From assembly GCA_001695595.3 (NCBI GenBank), contig MBPM02000056.1, positions 434,001-498,000 on the forward strand: a stretch of DNA of 64,000 nucleotides, read 5' to 3'. Numbering within the stretch: position 1 is the stretch's first letter; the number at the start of each line of letters is the position of its first letter. Below the pieces are notes generated by a model. The model saw only the letters and a list, made by a program, of their open reading frames with translations, searched no databases and had not been told where the DNA came from. Shown here in pieces: positions 1 to 12,776 of this stretch. The position numbers and the translations under genes were made by a program. Origin of the DNA: Plasmopara viticola. Lineage: Eukaryota > Oomycota > Peronosporomycetes > Peronosporales > Peronosporaceae.

Positions 1-1
1 C

Positions 2-2026
2 AACCTATCCCACGTTGCATCCTTTGACCAGAAATTGCAAGATTTACTGCTTAAAAGCCCACGTGAGCAGTTGCCTCTACTGGAAAGTGCAGCGAAAGAA
101 ACGTTGGCGCAATTGCTAGTAGCGAGTCACGAAGCAGGGGCGCCAGACTCGGCAACGTTGGATCTTGCGTCGAATTTTCCCGACATTCAGACAATTTTAA
201 CGAGTGACCAAGCGCCCGTGGCACTCCGTCATGTGCACTCACAAGAGATCAATCGACTCGTGAAAGTACCAGGTATTGTCATTAGCGCCACTCGCGTCCG
301 GACAAAGTGCGTATCGGCAACTCTAAAATGTCGCAATTGTGGTCACACGAAGCGTGTTGCCGTTGCTGGAATGGGGGGTGTCAACATTCCTCGTATCTGT
401 GACCGCAATAGAGAGGAGAGTTCGACCAGCACACCAGGTGATTTGTGTCCCAAAGACTCGTACGTGGTGTTGCCCGACCAAGGCCAATACGTGGATCAGC
501 AGACGCTGAAATTACAGGAAAACCCAGAGGTCGTGCCGACTGGTGAAATGCCTAGAAACTTGGCGCTCATTGCTGATCGGCACTTGGTAGATCGAGCATC
601 TCCTGGCACGCGCGTGTCGATCATTGGCATCACATCAGTGGTAAACGCAGGGAGCAAAAACGTTGGTGCTGTGGCCATTCGTACGCTTTATTTGCGTGTC
701 GTGGGCATTGAAATCGACGAAGAAGGCGCAGGACGAGCCAAAGCGTCGTTTTCCCCTGCTGAAGAAGAGAAATTTCACGAAATGGCCCGAGACCCGACTT
801 TGTATGAAAAATTGGCAGCCAGTATCGCACCGTCCATTTACGGGGACTACACGATAAACATGAAGAAAGCTATTGCTTGTTTGCTTGCTGGTGGCTCCCG
901 AAAACGGTTGCCGGATGGCATGATTTTACGTGGTGATATCAATGTATTACTATTGGGAGATCCGAGTACAGCAAAATCTCAATTTTTGAAATTTACGGAA
1001 AAGATTGCGCCAGTTGGTGTGTATACGTCAGGTAAAGGAAGCAGTGCAGCTGGGTTAACGGCTTCGGTGATCCGTGATGCCAAGGGAGAATTCTACCTTG
1101 AAGGAGGTGCCATGGTACTCGCAGATGGGGGCGTCGTGTGCATTGATGAGTTTGATAAAATGAGAGAGTCGGATCGGGTGGCAATCCACGAGGCCATGGA
1201 GCAACAAACGATTTCCATTGCGAAAGCTGGTATCACGACCATTTTAAACTCGCGAGCAAGCGTCTTGGCTGCTGCCAACCCCGTGTTTGGTCGATACGAT
1301 GATATGCGCTCGGCTTCCGAGAATATTGACTTGATGAGCACGATTCTCAGTCGATTTGATATGATCTTTATTGTTCGAGATATTCAGGACGATTCGAGGG
1401 ATCGACAAATGGCTGCACACGTGGTGCGGATGCACACAAATGCACTTACATCGGCTGCTGGAAAGTCGTCTGCCAGTGAAAACATCTCGAGTGGTGGCGA
1501 GTTTGAACCGTGGTTGCTCAAAAAGTTCTTTACGTACTGTCGAACTCGCTGTGCCCCACGACTGTCAGTTGAAGCAGCTCAAGCGCTGCAAGACTTTTAC
1601 GTGGGTGTGCGAGACGATGTGCGCCGTACACAAGGCGGAGAAACGACCATTCCTGTCACAGTGCGTCAACTGGAAGCTCTTGTGCGTATTGCTGAATCCT
1701 TGGCAAAAATGCACTTGCTGAATGAAGCCACACGCGAGCACGTGCAAGAAGCGATACGGTTATTTAGTGTGAGTACAATGAATGCGGCCAAGGACGGTGG
1801 CACACAAGGACTATTTGGTGGTTTGCATGAAAAAGCTGAGGAGGTCGAGGAGAGCATCCATCGTACATTACGCATTGGGACTCGGGTCGAAACGAGCGCC
1901 TTGTATAGTCGACTCGAGGCGCAGGGCTACAACCCCAACGCGATTCAACGCGCGATTCGAGCGATGGTGCAAAAAGGGTCACTGCGACAGCTGAGTCAGT
2001 ACAAGTTTGTGTCTCGTGTCAAGTAA
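2..2026 (+). CDS. MCM5: DNA replication licensing factor MCM5 (5' end outside window)
   Basis: MCM5 is one of six subunits of the MCM2-7 ring, the ATP-driven replicative helicase that acts in the nucleus. The frame is open to the first base, so the true start lies upstream. About 674 residues are visible against roughly 730 in the family, so about 60 N-terminal residues are missing. In order: an OB/zinc-binding N-terminal domain containing CRNC and a later LCPKD pair, and the MCM5-like stretch TLKLQENPEVVPTGEMPR. The AAA+ core follows with Walker A GDPSTAKSQFLKF, Walker B VCIDEFDKM and the arginine-finger motif LSRFD. A C-terminal winged-helix segment ends at TAA. The LQE..E.VP.GEMPR stretch and the zinc-finger spacing favour MCM5 over other MCMs. 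No intron is seen. Confidence 0.96.
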   Translation, partial: NLSHVASFDQKLQDLLLKSPREQLPLLESAAKETLAQLLVASHEAGAPDSATLDLASNFPDIQTILTSDQAPVALRHVHSQEINRLVKVPGIVISATRVRTKCVSATLKCRNCGHTKRVAVAGMGGVNIPRICDRNREESSTSTPGDLCPKDSYVVLPDQGQYVDQQTLKLQENPEVVPTGEMPRNLALIADRHLVDRASPGTRVSIIGITSVVNAGSKNVGAVAIRTLYLRVVGIEIDEEGAGRAKASFSPAEEEKFHEMARDPTLYEKLAASIAPSIYGDYTINMKKAIACLLAGGSRKRLPDGMILRGDINVLLLGDPSTAKSQFLKFTEKIAPVGVYTSGKGSSAAGLTASVIRDAKGEFYLEGGAMVLADGGVVCIDEFDKMRESDRVAIHEAMEQQTISIAKAGITTILNSRASVLAAANPVFGRYDDMRSASENIDLMSTILSRFDMIFIVRDIQDDSRDRQMAAHVVRMHTNALTSAAGKSSASENISSGGEFEPWLLKKFFTYCRTRCAPRLSVEAAQALQDFYVGVRDDVRRTQGGETTIPVTVRQLEALVRIAESLAKMHLLNEATREHVQEAIRLFSVSTMNAAKDGGTQGLFGGLHEKAEEVEESIHRTLRIGTRVETSALYSRLEAQGYNPNAIQRAIRAMVQKGSLRQLSQYKFVSRVK

Positions 2027-5000
2027 GTTCAGAGTGAGCAAAGGATTTCGAATTGATAAAGTTCATTCTTAAAGGTAGTTTTATTATTATTAAATCGCTA
2101 GATGTGCTCGAGTCTCGTCGCTCATTGGGACCAAGTGTTATTATTAACAGAGCAAGCATTGCTACGAAAATCGATCACGTTGGACCTTTAAGGCTACCAT
2201 TTCACCATTTCACCTGGCAGTACTTGTAGTCAACTTTGCTTGACTACTTTAGCCCTCGCAAAGATTCCGAGCTGGATCCGTCGAACCCGAAAGACTCACT
2301 GGCTTACTAAAAACTCGAAAAGTTTGTCTTGGTATGCAGTCAGATTCGAGACACACGGCGGTCGATTCGACCGTAAAGCTTATGGCTCACATGACCACAA
2401 ACTCTAATCTCTCTCAAAAGCCCTTAGTATCGAGAGAGCTGCTGCACATCATAAATAAGGTGCAAGGCCGAGATGAAAGTATCCATATCTGACACCTAAT
2501 GACCACTAAGGTCATCAGCAATTTAGGTAGAGAGTATTGTAAAACAAAGGCACTTTTACAAGCACTAGCACTCTCTTGTTAAGCGATGCAATTATCTCGC
2601 TCTGCACGATTTGTGGTAGCCAACCGAATGAATCCGGCACGACTTTTAGTATGTCAATAAGGTCTAGAATCAAGGCTCCGATATGTAAATTACATTTTAT
2701 GATCGCTTGTCAGAGTAAAGCGGAAGTAAATTCGTATTTGTGCACGGTAAGAGTGACGCCAATTTTGCGGCCAAAGCTTACGTCCCAGGGCTCAAATTGG
2801 CATTATGCTGCAACCAGGACGTCTCGAAGGAAAGTCAAATTCTACTCAACACATAAGCAAGTAGCATACACCGCTCAAGGAGAAACCTTACTTTGTCTTA
2901 CGTGGTTAGACTTTTAGCTTGAGCATATCAAAAGTTTGATCACTTCTTGTCGTTTGAGTGAGGCTTTTCACATGATCCGAGCAGGTCCAACATGTGATGA
3001 GGTTGTTTTGACAGCGTTGCTATTAACTTGAGGCACTTCTGCACTCCTATCGAGCGAAGAGCGGGCAAACACTTGCCGAAGCAAAGACGGCGCTCTTCGT
3101 GATGTTTATCGCCTACAGCCTTTTCGATGTAAGCTGCTGCATGACGTCGTCACTCGAGAGTGCTATCAAAAAGCTCTTTGGAAGACCTATGTTACAAAAA
3201 AAACTCTATAATACATTCATCTTGTTAAGTGTAAGACTTTCAGCGACTGACCGCTTTAAGCCGGGGATTGTAAGCTATTCCGATTTATTACGTTGGTCGG
3301 AATAGCTTTCAATACCGGCTTTAAAGCGACCTTTTTTATGGAGATATCCAACATATATAAAATTGGATAAAGACTGGTGTAGTTTGCCATTACCCCTGAC
3401 AAACATTTTTTTTTAAATCGTTGCACAATACATCTTGTTTGACGCGTTTCATTGGCTCTGGTCTGTAGATAATTTGCTAATAAAATATCCAGCCGGGTGC
3501 TGAAAAAAAGAGATATTCTTTCAAATGAGCCTGTAGAGCAGAGGTCACGGTACGTGCTGGGAGTCCATGTTGTCTTATCATGTGAGCGAGAAGCAGCGCT
3601 GCAGTTCTAACGCTGTCTGGCGAAGCTTTTAAAAAGACCACAACAGGCCAGAACAGAACTTGAATAAATCGATTGCCGAGAGTGCAATGGCACCGAAATG
3701 AGCGCTTTCAAACCTGTGAGCTAGCTCATTTTACAATTTTAGCTTCCTTGATGTACGATTGAACCGTTGTGCGTACGCGTGCAACGACATTATTAAAGCT
3801 CTGTTTAAGGCTTGGACAAGAAATATCTCGTCCGCATAATTAATCCAAGAGTTAAATTATCTCTCGTTCGAGCTAAATTGTTGCATAGTAGCACTGATGA
3901 AGGAAACTAACCACATTTACATTGCATATCATTTTCAATTCGAAGCTGACAGTACACCGCTTGGTGGTTGTCTCGGCTGAGTAAAAATGCATGGCTAATT
4001 GATCACCCAGTATTGAACTTAAAGTCGTTTAAGTGGGTCTGCACATATGTGCACAATAATGCATCAGCCAAGACATTCTTGTTTATTATCTTACTTTTCA
4101 CCTCGAAGCTGTTCACCTCGTTATAGAAGACTCATCTAGTCATTCTGTGCAAAAGAAGAGGCGTCTAAGTCACAGTGCGTACTTTCGCATGATTTGTTTA
4201 GGCATAGAGCTTGACAGGGTAGCATCGAATCTGGCGAAAGCAGACTATATCGCATGTTCGCAGCCTCGAACAGCCTAAATACAGACGCTGGGGGCACAAT
4301 TAGGTAGATTCATACCCATTTACCTGACCGTGTCTCCCAGCCTCTGCTAGCAGTAGAGCGCTGACAATGCAAAATACGACGCGACACAGGTGGCAGTGAA
4401 CGATTGCTCTCAATCTCGCAAGGCTAGAAGCAACACCTATAATATATCGCTCTCTGCTTTGTCAAGTGCATCTTTGTGCGTAAGTTTATTCAATGTATAT
4501 TTGTCCTTCGAATTTAAATTTGACTGCAGCCTCGCCATCTATGCGAAATCCGCACTATACCTTGTGTAAATGATTGTCCAGACCAGGCCACACCATTAAG
4601 ACTTTCTAGCTTAAGTGTAATAGCAATTAACAATGAACTTGGTCTCAATGAAGATTTAGTCGAAGACTCTGAAACGGAAGTGTATTTTGCACCGAATGTA
4701 CACTATTATGCAATAGCGTAGATCCAATTTACCCGAGCGAAATACCAAAGTGGGCAATGTCGTATTCTACGTCCGTCTTTAGTGGTTTGAACGACTATGA
4801 TCATACCGCCACCAGCGTATATCTGTGCATACTCCCTGTAAACCTATTTAAATTATTACTAGATGATCTTACGTCGCAGACGTAGGCGATAGCTTCAAGA
4901 AAATGTCCATCCACTTCCAGAACATACTCCTATTGTACTGACTATGGTCTGCGGTACATCGCTCTGTCGCGTGATAAGTTGTTATACTCGTCGTCTAAGT

Positions 5001-8000
5001 CAAGTGAAAAGAAATTGTATATATTTCTCGGCACAGACGCCGAGAAAGTGACCGCATTCTCCTGCTGAAAAAGTGTGTGTGATACACCACTTGTCATACG
5101 GATCTCTGTCTCGAAAGTTTGCATGGAGAAGAATACTCAATCTTACGAGCTAAGGCGGATGAGAATGTGCTTTTTGTCGAGAATGTACGTATGGGTATAA
5201 TGAATCGTCAAGACCAATCGCTACTTCTTACACCGAATGCCTTTTAAGTGTCTTCCAGTAACAAAAAGTGACCAACAATTAGTCTCTTCTCCGGATCATT
5301 TAATGACTACCTCGGTAATGCTTTCAGCTCTACAAGCCCTCTTGAGATCTATCACGGGCATCTTGCTTCTAACAAGCAAACTTTTATCATAGGATTTGGC
5401 TTTACGTTCAACTTCCCTTTAAGCATACCTGAAATCCTCTTTATAAAAGGGAGCGTCATCTACTTATCAACTAGAAATTGTTTCGGTTCAGAAGGCGATT
5501 TCTTGAAAGGCATGATAGATTTCATGCGTCGTCGCCTTCTATTTGACGAGACCCAGGATCGCTTCGTGTTATGTCCGTCTCACCACGATTGTGCATTGAG
5601 ACACTGATGTCTACATTGAGGTACCGCGCAGATTTCAACAGGTCAGAGCTTCATCTCTGCGGGATATGCCACTTCACATGCATATAGATAACAGCATCTC
5701 AGAATACTCGACATCGAGCCGACCATGTCTCACCGGACATACAGGACGCACTGTTTACGAGTTTTGGGGAGAAGCCGCTTAACATGTATCGTCAGGGCCT
5801 CGCTCGTATATTTCTGGTCTAATTTAGTCATCCTGTGTATGGCATACAGCTTAGACCAATAACTGTAGCGAATGCTTCTTACCAAGAGCATAGCCAAGGA
5901 GCTAAATCGTCACCTTATATACATCAACCGCCTCTTGTATGTTGCTTCATTTTAAGCTAGCCGCGCCATTGTTGGCATGCAAAAGTGCTACTCTTACTCA
6001 GTAGACAAAATAGTTAGTAGTAGGATCTCGCCCATATTGCCTCGGCTTAGAGCCACAATCGTAGCTTATGGCATAAAGCTAGTGCTGTGTCGACGGGCAC
6101 CTCACGTGTTTTTACACACAGTGGTATACACCCGCTTGCCTCATTGTAACTGTAATGCTGCTTTGTTCGAGCATCATCTAGTTACCTGCCACTCCACTCT
6201 TGTACTCGATATCATAAGTGACACGTGATTCAATGTCCGCACCAATGGTGTTACTGCTCTCAAGCAAATGTGAGTTTACCTCTTTGTTCTCAAGCTTAGT
6301 AAAATTAAGCCACATTTTACCAAGGACACGGTCGTAAATCCGAACCTAAACAGCGCCTAAAAAAAGCTTAACGCCATTGTTGCTCGCAGCCTTTGCCTCG
6401 AAATGCATGCAAACGCTAGAAAATAGACATAGCACCAGCTTTGCAATCATATTGATGGCTTTGAACCAATTAGAAGCATAGTTTCCACAGCTCTTCGCGA
6501 ATGTCTAGGCAATAATCGACTCCCATTAAGATACGCTAACCGCCGCTTTTCAACGTAAACTTGGACCTGATGCGATTGATTGACCAGCGCCAAAATGAAG
6601 TTTGCTACATTTTTACAGAATGATACTTGCTGCAATTGTACGCTAAATTTTGGCGTATAACACGACCTCCAACAACCATGGGTCGAGAGATAAGTCCAGT
6701 AGTCAAGCGGCCAACCAATTCGATCAGTTGCTGGGGCAAGTGCTGGGTTAATCTCTGGTATATCGGGTAATCATAATTGTCAAAAAAATTAAAACCCGTA
6801 GAAGAGCTAATGTCGTGTCTCTTCTCTTTTCATTACGCTGCAACTGATATAAGCTTGCGAGTGATTCGTTTTACTGGCAAGAATTAAAACTCTTTATATG
6901 ACATTAGTCCTGCCAAAATCATCCACTCATTATCAAGATCAAGTCGATGAGTAGCAATTTCGTCTGAAAGTTGAATGACTTCGAAGTAGCTGTAATCTCG
7001 GAAACTAGCATATTATACGACACGTGGGCTCAGCTCTATTTGTCATTTACACCTGGTGTATATAGCTTAACTCGATTGTATATAAAACTATCAATTTCGA
7101 GCATCATCCGAGAATTGACCTTTCGCAGTTCACATGAGGGAGACCCGTAAAAGGCATAGATTCTGAAAATTTGCTGCTTTCATACTGCTCAAAAGGACTG
7201 CATTGGTCACTGCACTCGCAAAAAAGGCAGGTCGATTAGCATACTTAACTTTTTAGATTGAACTTATGACTCGTTTGCCAACACGCGATATTTTTTGTTG
7301 TCTACATAGCGGCTTCTTCAAGAAAATTATGCTCATATAGCCAAGCGAACTTGTATTTGATGGCTCTTCTCATGCAATGACTTTGCTGAAGCTGTCACGA
7401 ATACAAGCAGTAGAGGCCACTTGTTGTGCCGTAATTCAATGCTTGACTCTCAAAGGATTTATATAATACGAGTGCTATAGGTGCTACTCGCTTTGCCGGA
7501 ACCGACCCGCCCTTTTTTTATAATTAACAGTGCAAGCGAGCTCGATATTCTGCAGAAAAGGTTGTTAGAAATGGTATGAACAGTTGTGCATGCTCGCACT
7601 AAGCGTTTGTAGAGGCCAAAAGAGATGCCTATTATTCCTATTGTAGCCGCTAGAGAAACATTAGTCGGCTCATTAAAACGTGCGCCTGTAAACTTGAAAT
7701 TAAGCAAGAAAAAGTTTGATTTGACGGCCCCCGAACCATGCCCCTTTTCGTCTCGCTAAACCCTGAAACCTAGTGCAGATTTCTGAGCAAGTGTTGTAAG
7801 CAATTCCTTGAGACAATGATCTTATAATAAATGCAGAAAAACTTGTACTATCACAGAGGAGGTTGATCAGCGAAAAAGGGGGGCTGGATAGCGGCTCCCT
7901 ATAATACTGTTCTGAGTCACGCACACAGTGCAAAAAAAGGCCTAATGCAATGGCGGTAATGAGGTAAGGTTTAAAGCTCCATTAATACTATTAAAATATT

Positions 8001-9683
8001 ATCTCGATTCTTATTGTTGATAATAATTTCAATTTAGTTACAAGAGGGCACGGCTTTACTGGCCGAACGTCTGGAGGCAATTAAGATGTGTACTGCCCTA
8101 GAAAAAGGCTACATACAATTTGAGTTTGTGCTACCCAAAGTGACAGCCTAACATAGTAATATGAAGTCATTTATGCTCTAATTTGACCCTATTTAGTTAG
8201 TGGTCATGATCTGTACATTTAGTTGGCTGGGACCGATTTTGTGACAGGGAAAACAAATCACGCTGAAAGCTATGGGGTAGGATAAATAAATTGACCAAAG
8301 CACTTTATCCTCATGGTGTAGAAGAGATGGCGCAGCATTACGGTGACGTTGCGTCAGCTGATGTTATTACAGTGTTGCTTAGAAACGTAGTGAGAACCTT
8401 GGCTCTATGCTAATGACATTAAATGCATTCAGTGGTGTATAATTGGATGTACGAGCTTACAAATTGAGCTCGAACATATCGAGTAGATTCTTTTGGGTAT
8501 CCGTTTTGTTTGTTCGGTTGTGGCTTGTGCTATCTCCGCGGCCTACAATTTGTTTTAAAGAAGCATTATGCCACTTGCAAAGTGATTGGTACGTTTTCAA
8601 ACTATACACGTCACCAACAACGCTGTCGAGCCAGGGACGTCTTGGTGATGAGTTTGCCACCTTGTGCACGAACAAACAATCCAAAGTTCTCCACGGATTA
8701 GAGTACGAATCATTTAGTGCCATCGAGGCACTCCGCGGGAGAGTCGTCAAGTGGCATCCCGCATGATATGATCAAGCTCATTGGGGCAAATCAAGTCGTC
8801 CATCCAGTCAAAGTTTTCACCTAAGATCAGAACTTCGACCTGATGATCGAGTAATGAGAACGATTAGCAGGCAATGCAGCCTCGATCAATTCGGGATAAA
8901 TTTGCCAAAAAAGCAACGCCATTAGTCAACGCGAAACCACCGTATTTATCTGAGGCACATATCCCAACTCAACTTTTGAAACTGTAATTCGGCATCTTCA
9001 TCCATATGCTTGGATACTCAATCCATCCGGCATCTCTATAATTCATAAATCAGTTTCGTCCTCGTCGCTCAGTAAAACTCCGTGCACATCTACACAATAG
9101 AGCAATTTGTTCAATGTAACCGCGAAATCTAAGATGCAACAGCCTTGTTGACAGCGTCATCTTTGCCATCACTTACTTCGCTCATCAATGACTGTAGAAA
9201 GTACACACAAAGAGGTTTTAAAATGACAACGGTAGATGTTCAATCGGGCTTTGTTCAGTCGCACAGCAAGTATTCAACAATTTAGATATTATCGAATACT
9301 TGCTGCTTTTCACGATATCCCGATCGCTTGGGTTTGGCAGCATCGGGATCGGACCAAATCGCCCTGAAAATCTTATGACGTCGATCTTATTATCTCTGAA
9401 GGCAGCCTCATTTGCTGATCGTATACAAAATACCAGCACTCGATTGTAAAACCTCGGCCTACTATTTTAACCTTCGTATCCAAACGCCTTCAACTTGTTT
9501 CACCTATTAATATCTGTATTGAAAACGTAATAGTTGCGCTTCTACACTTGTGGTATAATAAGTGTTCGAGGTAAAGGCTGGTTTTATCTACACGACCAGC
9601 TCGTGTATGACTCAAAACGATCATTCAAAAACTTGCTCGTGACGAGGTAATCGCACTTCAGCCATCGTGATACTTCCTTAGAC
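2027..9683. other. Long gene-poor interval
   Basis: About 7.6 kb of AT-rich DNA without a gene I can support. Open frames are short, mostly lack an ATG, and resemble no family I recognise. The one clear structure is the hairpin at 3250-3331. On the minus strand near 8757-8850 and 9035-9140, short frames (for example LILGENFDWMDDLICPNELD and LLYCVDVHGVLLSDEDETD) have a coding feel but are broken by stops and shifts. They may be remnants of an old element or gene. Confidence 0.5.
3250..3331. repeat. Inverted repeat forming a ~34-bp hairpin
   Basis: The arm at 3250-3283 and its near-perfect reverse complement at 3297-3331 flank a 13-nt loop. Both arms contain the ..GCTATTCCGA / TCGGAATAGC.. core and a GCTTTAAGCCGG-like outer part. 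A transcript from either strand would fold into a strong stem. It could be a tiny MITE-like foldback element or a small-RNA precursor. Nothing in the sequence decides between these. Confidence 0.75.
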
Positions 9684-10865
9684 ATGAAAGGCCGGTTCAC
9701 TGTGAATCCATTCAACGATTTACACTTAACGTCGTCAGACGTCGCTAACCTCGAAGGCCTCGTCGCCTCCATCGTAGACGCGAGCATCTCACGATACGAA
9801 AAGTTTCTCTTTGAAGAGCACTGCTGTATTGACGCAAATAACTGGAAACTGGTCAAGAGCCGTGACAGTACCAAGGTGTACTCAGAACGCAACCACGGGT
9901 CATCTCGTGTCGATCCTCGGATCCCTAGTACATCGTTGGACCTGCCGTCGCTCCTGTGTTTCGGTACTGCTGTTGGTGATTTGGAAGACATGATGTTTGG
10001 TGTTGTCAATCCGACGCTCGAGGGCATGCGTATCAAAGCGTCTTATGTCGACGATATTAGCGGTGCAGCAGTTCTATCGACTATTGCAGAGCCTTCAATC
10101 GAGGAACCATTCAAATCGCTGGTTGTGAAATGGATGGAGCTCGATCTTCCCTTTCAGTCGATTGGCTTGGTGTCAAATCGTGATTACATTTACATTGAGG
10201 CGACAAACGTTGTGCACTTGTCAAACGGCGAAAGGATCGGGTACCACATTATGCACTCTGTTAACTTTCCCGAAACCCATAATTTGCCTGGACGCGTACG
10301 AGCGAATACATCGATTTGTGGCATCTTCCGCCAAGTGCGGCCGAATGCCTGCGAGATTTACGTCACGGGTCTTATGGAAACAGGTGGCGACATGATCCGC
10401 AAACTTATGGTGCCCAACATGGCGACTACTTTCTTGTCGACGCTGAAGTATGCGCATTGCGGCCAAATGAAGAAACTTTCCTGGATGCTTGATAAGCGAT
10501 ACACCGAAGCCAAAGAGATGGGCACACCTAATCGAGAGCTCGTCTGTGTGACTTGTGCATGCACAATCACTAGTCGTAAACTCGGTGACTTTGGCAAGAG
10601 TGACAGCACGTGTAAACTCTGTTTTGGTCATGTGTGCCATAACTGCAAGATCTCAAAGACACTAAGCTTCGTGACTCCAGACTTGCTCTTGGCCCGACGG
10701 AAGGTCACATTTTGTGCAGTCTGCGTGAGTGAAGCGGTAAAAATACCTGCTGCTAAAGCAGCACGAGAACAAATCGTCTCACTGAGCGGAGGAGAACCGA
10801 AGGGCATTTATAATTCGTCAACCACATCAACCGTTAGCTCAGTCTCCGATACTTCCATATACTAG
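9684..10865 (+). CDS. START-like lipid-binding domain protein with FYVE-like zinc finger
   Basis: A 393-residue protein with an ATG start and no intron. Residues about 45-270 read as a START/Bet v1-like lipid-binding fold, with characteristic stretches such as SLVVKWMELDLP, RDYIYIEAT and GERIGYHIMHSV. It is followed by a cysteine-pair module with pairs at 288/291, 310/313, 318/321 and 344/347. This is the eight-cysteine pattern of FYVE/PHD-like fingers, but without the canonical basic RRHHCR motif, so PI3P binding is uncertain. The tail is Ser/Thr-rich. START plus FYVE-like proteins are strongly expanded in oomycetes; the ligand and role of this one are unknown. A second member with the same architecture lies at 54938-56149. 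Probable intracellular, membrane-associated protein, since no signal peptide is seen. Confidence 0.85.
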   Translation: MKGRFTVNPFNDLHLTSSDVANLEGLVASIVDASISRYEKFLFEEHCCIDANNWKLVKSRDSTKVYSERNHGSSRVDPRIPSTSLDLPSLLCFGTAVGDLEDMMFGVVNPTLEGMRIKASYVDDISGAAVLSTIAEPSIEEPFKSLVVKWMELDLPFQSIGLVSNRDYIYIEATNVVHLSNGERIGYHIMHSVNFPETHNLPGRVRANTSICGIFRQVRPNACEIYVTGLMETGGDMIRKLMVPNMATTFLSTLKYAHCGQMKKLSWMLDKRYTEAKEMGTPNRELVCVTCACTITSRKLGDFGKSDSTCKLCFGHVCHNCKISKTLSFVTPDLLLARRKVTFCAVCVSEAVKIPAAKAAREQIVSLSGGEPKGIYNSSTTSTVSSVSDTSIY

Positions 10866-12039
10866 AGCTCGTGTCTTTCTAGATGTAAGTTTTCTTGTCA
10901 AACTCTAGATTTAAGAGGGAGTAATACTTGTTTAAGCACTGATAGCTTTACGGTGGTGTACATTGTCGAGTTAAAAGCAATATTTTTTTGTAATTCACAC
11001 TTACCAAAATACGGGCAGAAACAAGTTTGAATAGATGACACCAACACTAGCAAATTGGAGTTGTTATGCGTCACGAGCAGGTGAATGATGTTATAAATGC
11101 GTCATTACCACGGAACTTCTGTGGCACACAGTGCATGTACTTCTTTAGAAGCCCGTTGGGTCTTTAAAGTTAAGGCCGCACGGCTGCCGGTCGATTAAGA
11201 TAATATAGACGAGCGAGCATTGTTACATTCCACGCACACTTGCATTTAAGGGCAATTAAGCGCCTTGATAAGCTTTTTCAAGTACGTAAGCGAGCATAGT
11301 GATCTGAGTCCACTCTGACTTATAAAAGGTATTTATTACTATCTGATACGTACTATACATGTATCTTCATTACATAATATTTTTATTGCTAAAGTTTAGC
11401 GATCTCGCAAATGTGGTCATCTCGATAAAGAAAAAAAAAGCTCTAATATACATCGCTATGCGCTGAAAACATTGAAAAGAAAATTTAAAATAAATCTCTA
11501 ACGCTTTCCTAAGCCTTTCAAACAATTTCTAAGAAATTTGATATAAAGTACTGCAGATTTTTTTCTAGAAAGTTAGGTATCGTAAACCTTTTTGCTAACT
11601 CATGTACCATCTAGTGTGGCACACACTGGGCCGTTTGATTTTGCCAGGAAGACTTTGGACGATTATTATGTAAAGACTGAGCAAGAATTCTGACCTAGTC
11701 GCTTTATTAAATCGTTGCATAATGTTATATTCGTTCATGGATTGTGCTCGTCATCGAACGTTGCACCAAACTATATTGAATTCGCATCGAGTATTGTTAA
11801 ACTTTTACATAACAAGTCACCACAAGCCCATATAACTATTTCATTAGCATGGCCGAGACAAACAGCAAGATTACGCTACGCTTCTAGGTCAATACAGAAA
11901 GGATGCGAATTGGAGTGTGACTTGATTATTTTCGTAGGTATAACAAGATGTCTAGGTCGCCAGTTAGAGGTGATTACATTACAATTGAGGTGTATACGAC
12001 AATCGACAGACGATATGAATTTGTCTAATGAAATGCAGA

Positions 12040-12082
<43 letters not shown>

Positions 12083-12776
12083 TATTATTCGAGGCATTAA
12101 ATCGTGGAAACGTACCCCTACTATTACTAAGTAATACCAAAAACGTTGGGGTAATTATTAATGCATAAGCAACGTCAACGATACTAATAGCATTATTTTT
12201 TAAAAAAAATATAAAAACGGCATAATTGGTGCTTCACAAGCGAAATATGGCTATACTATTAGCACCTCTGTAAACATATGCTAGATTGTCCGAAGTTAAC
12301 AGCTTCGTAGAGTATGTGACGCAAATCATGTGGCGGCACTTTACATTCAAATACGTATCGTTCTCCTCTACTCGAAATAATGACATTGGACTTGTTGCGA
12401 GTAATTCGAACTCGCCAACTGTGAGCCGAAATTGCTTCTCCATCGTCTATTGCAGGCAAACGTCACGGAAGTGCGTTTCCGGCAAGAAAGAGATAACAAC
12501 CACACAAGCGGTTGATAGTCGAGATCAGTCGTTTCAAAGAGAAAACTTAATTGTTTTGATAACTTAAGAAGTCTTTTGTACATTTTGTTGTTGTCACGTG
12601 TTTTACAGAGCGTTACTGATAGCCATTTCAACGACATAAATGTGAGTCGCAATCAAGCTTTGTTCACTCTATAAAATTTAAGACATTGGTACGGAAACAG
12701 CAGGTAGTACAGCCGAAGATGATGCCAACAGCAAGTCACAGCTCGACTTGTTACGGTGACAAGAGATCTTAAATCC
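10866..12776. other. Intergenic, no supported gene
   Basis: AT-rich spacer between the START/FYVE-like gene and the 3' end of the esterase gene. It contains a pure (AT)n microsatellite at 12042-12079. An open frame at about 11715-12134 begins with VIFVHGLCSSSN, which recalls the start of an alpha/beta-hydrolase. It has no ATG and runs through the microsatellite, so I do not call it a gene. Confidence 0.6.
12042..12079. repeat. (AT)n microsatellite
   Basis: About 19 uninterrupted AT dinucleotides. This is likely to vary in length between isolates. Confidence 0.95.

Noticed and set aside
2576..2917. 113-codon plus-strand frame
   Set aside because: TTG start, no domain, and composition like the surrounding intergenic DNA.
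8443..8766. Overlapping open frames on both strands
   Set aside because: Neither has a convincing start or domain. At most this is a decayed coding relic.
11715..12134. 139-codon frame beginning VIFVHGLCSSSN, resembling an alpha/beta-hydrolase start
   Set aside because: No ATG, no catalytic motif further on, and the frame runs through the (AT)n repeat.
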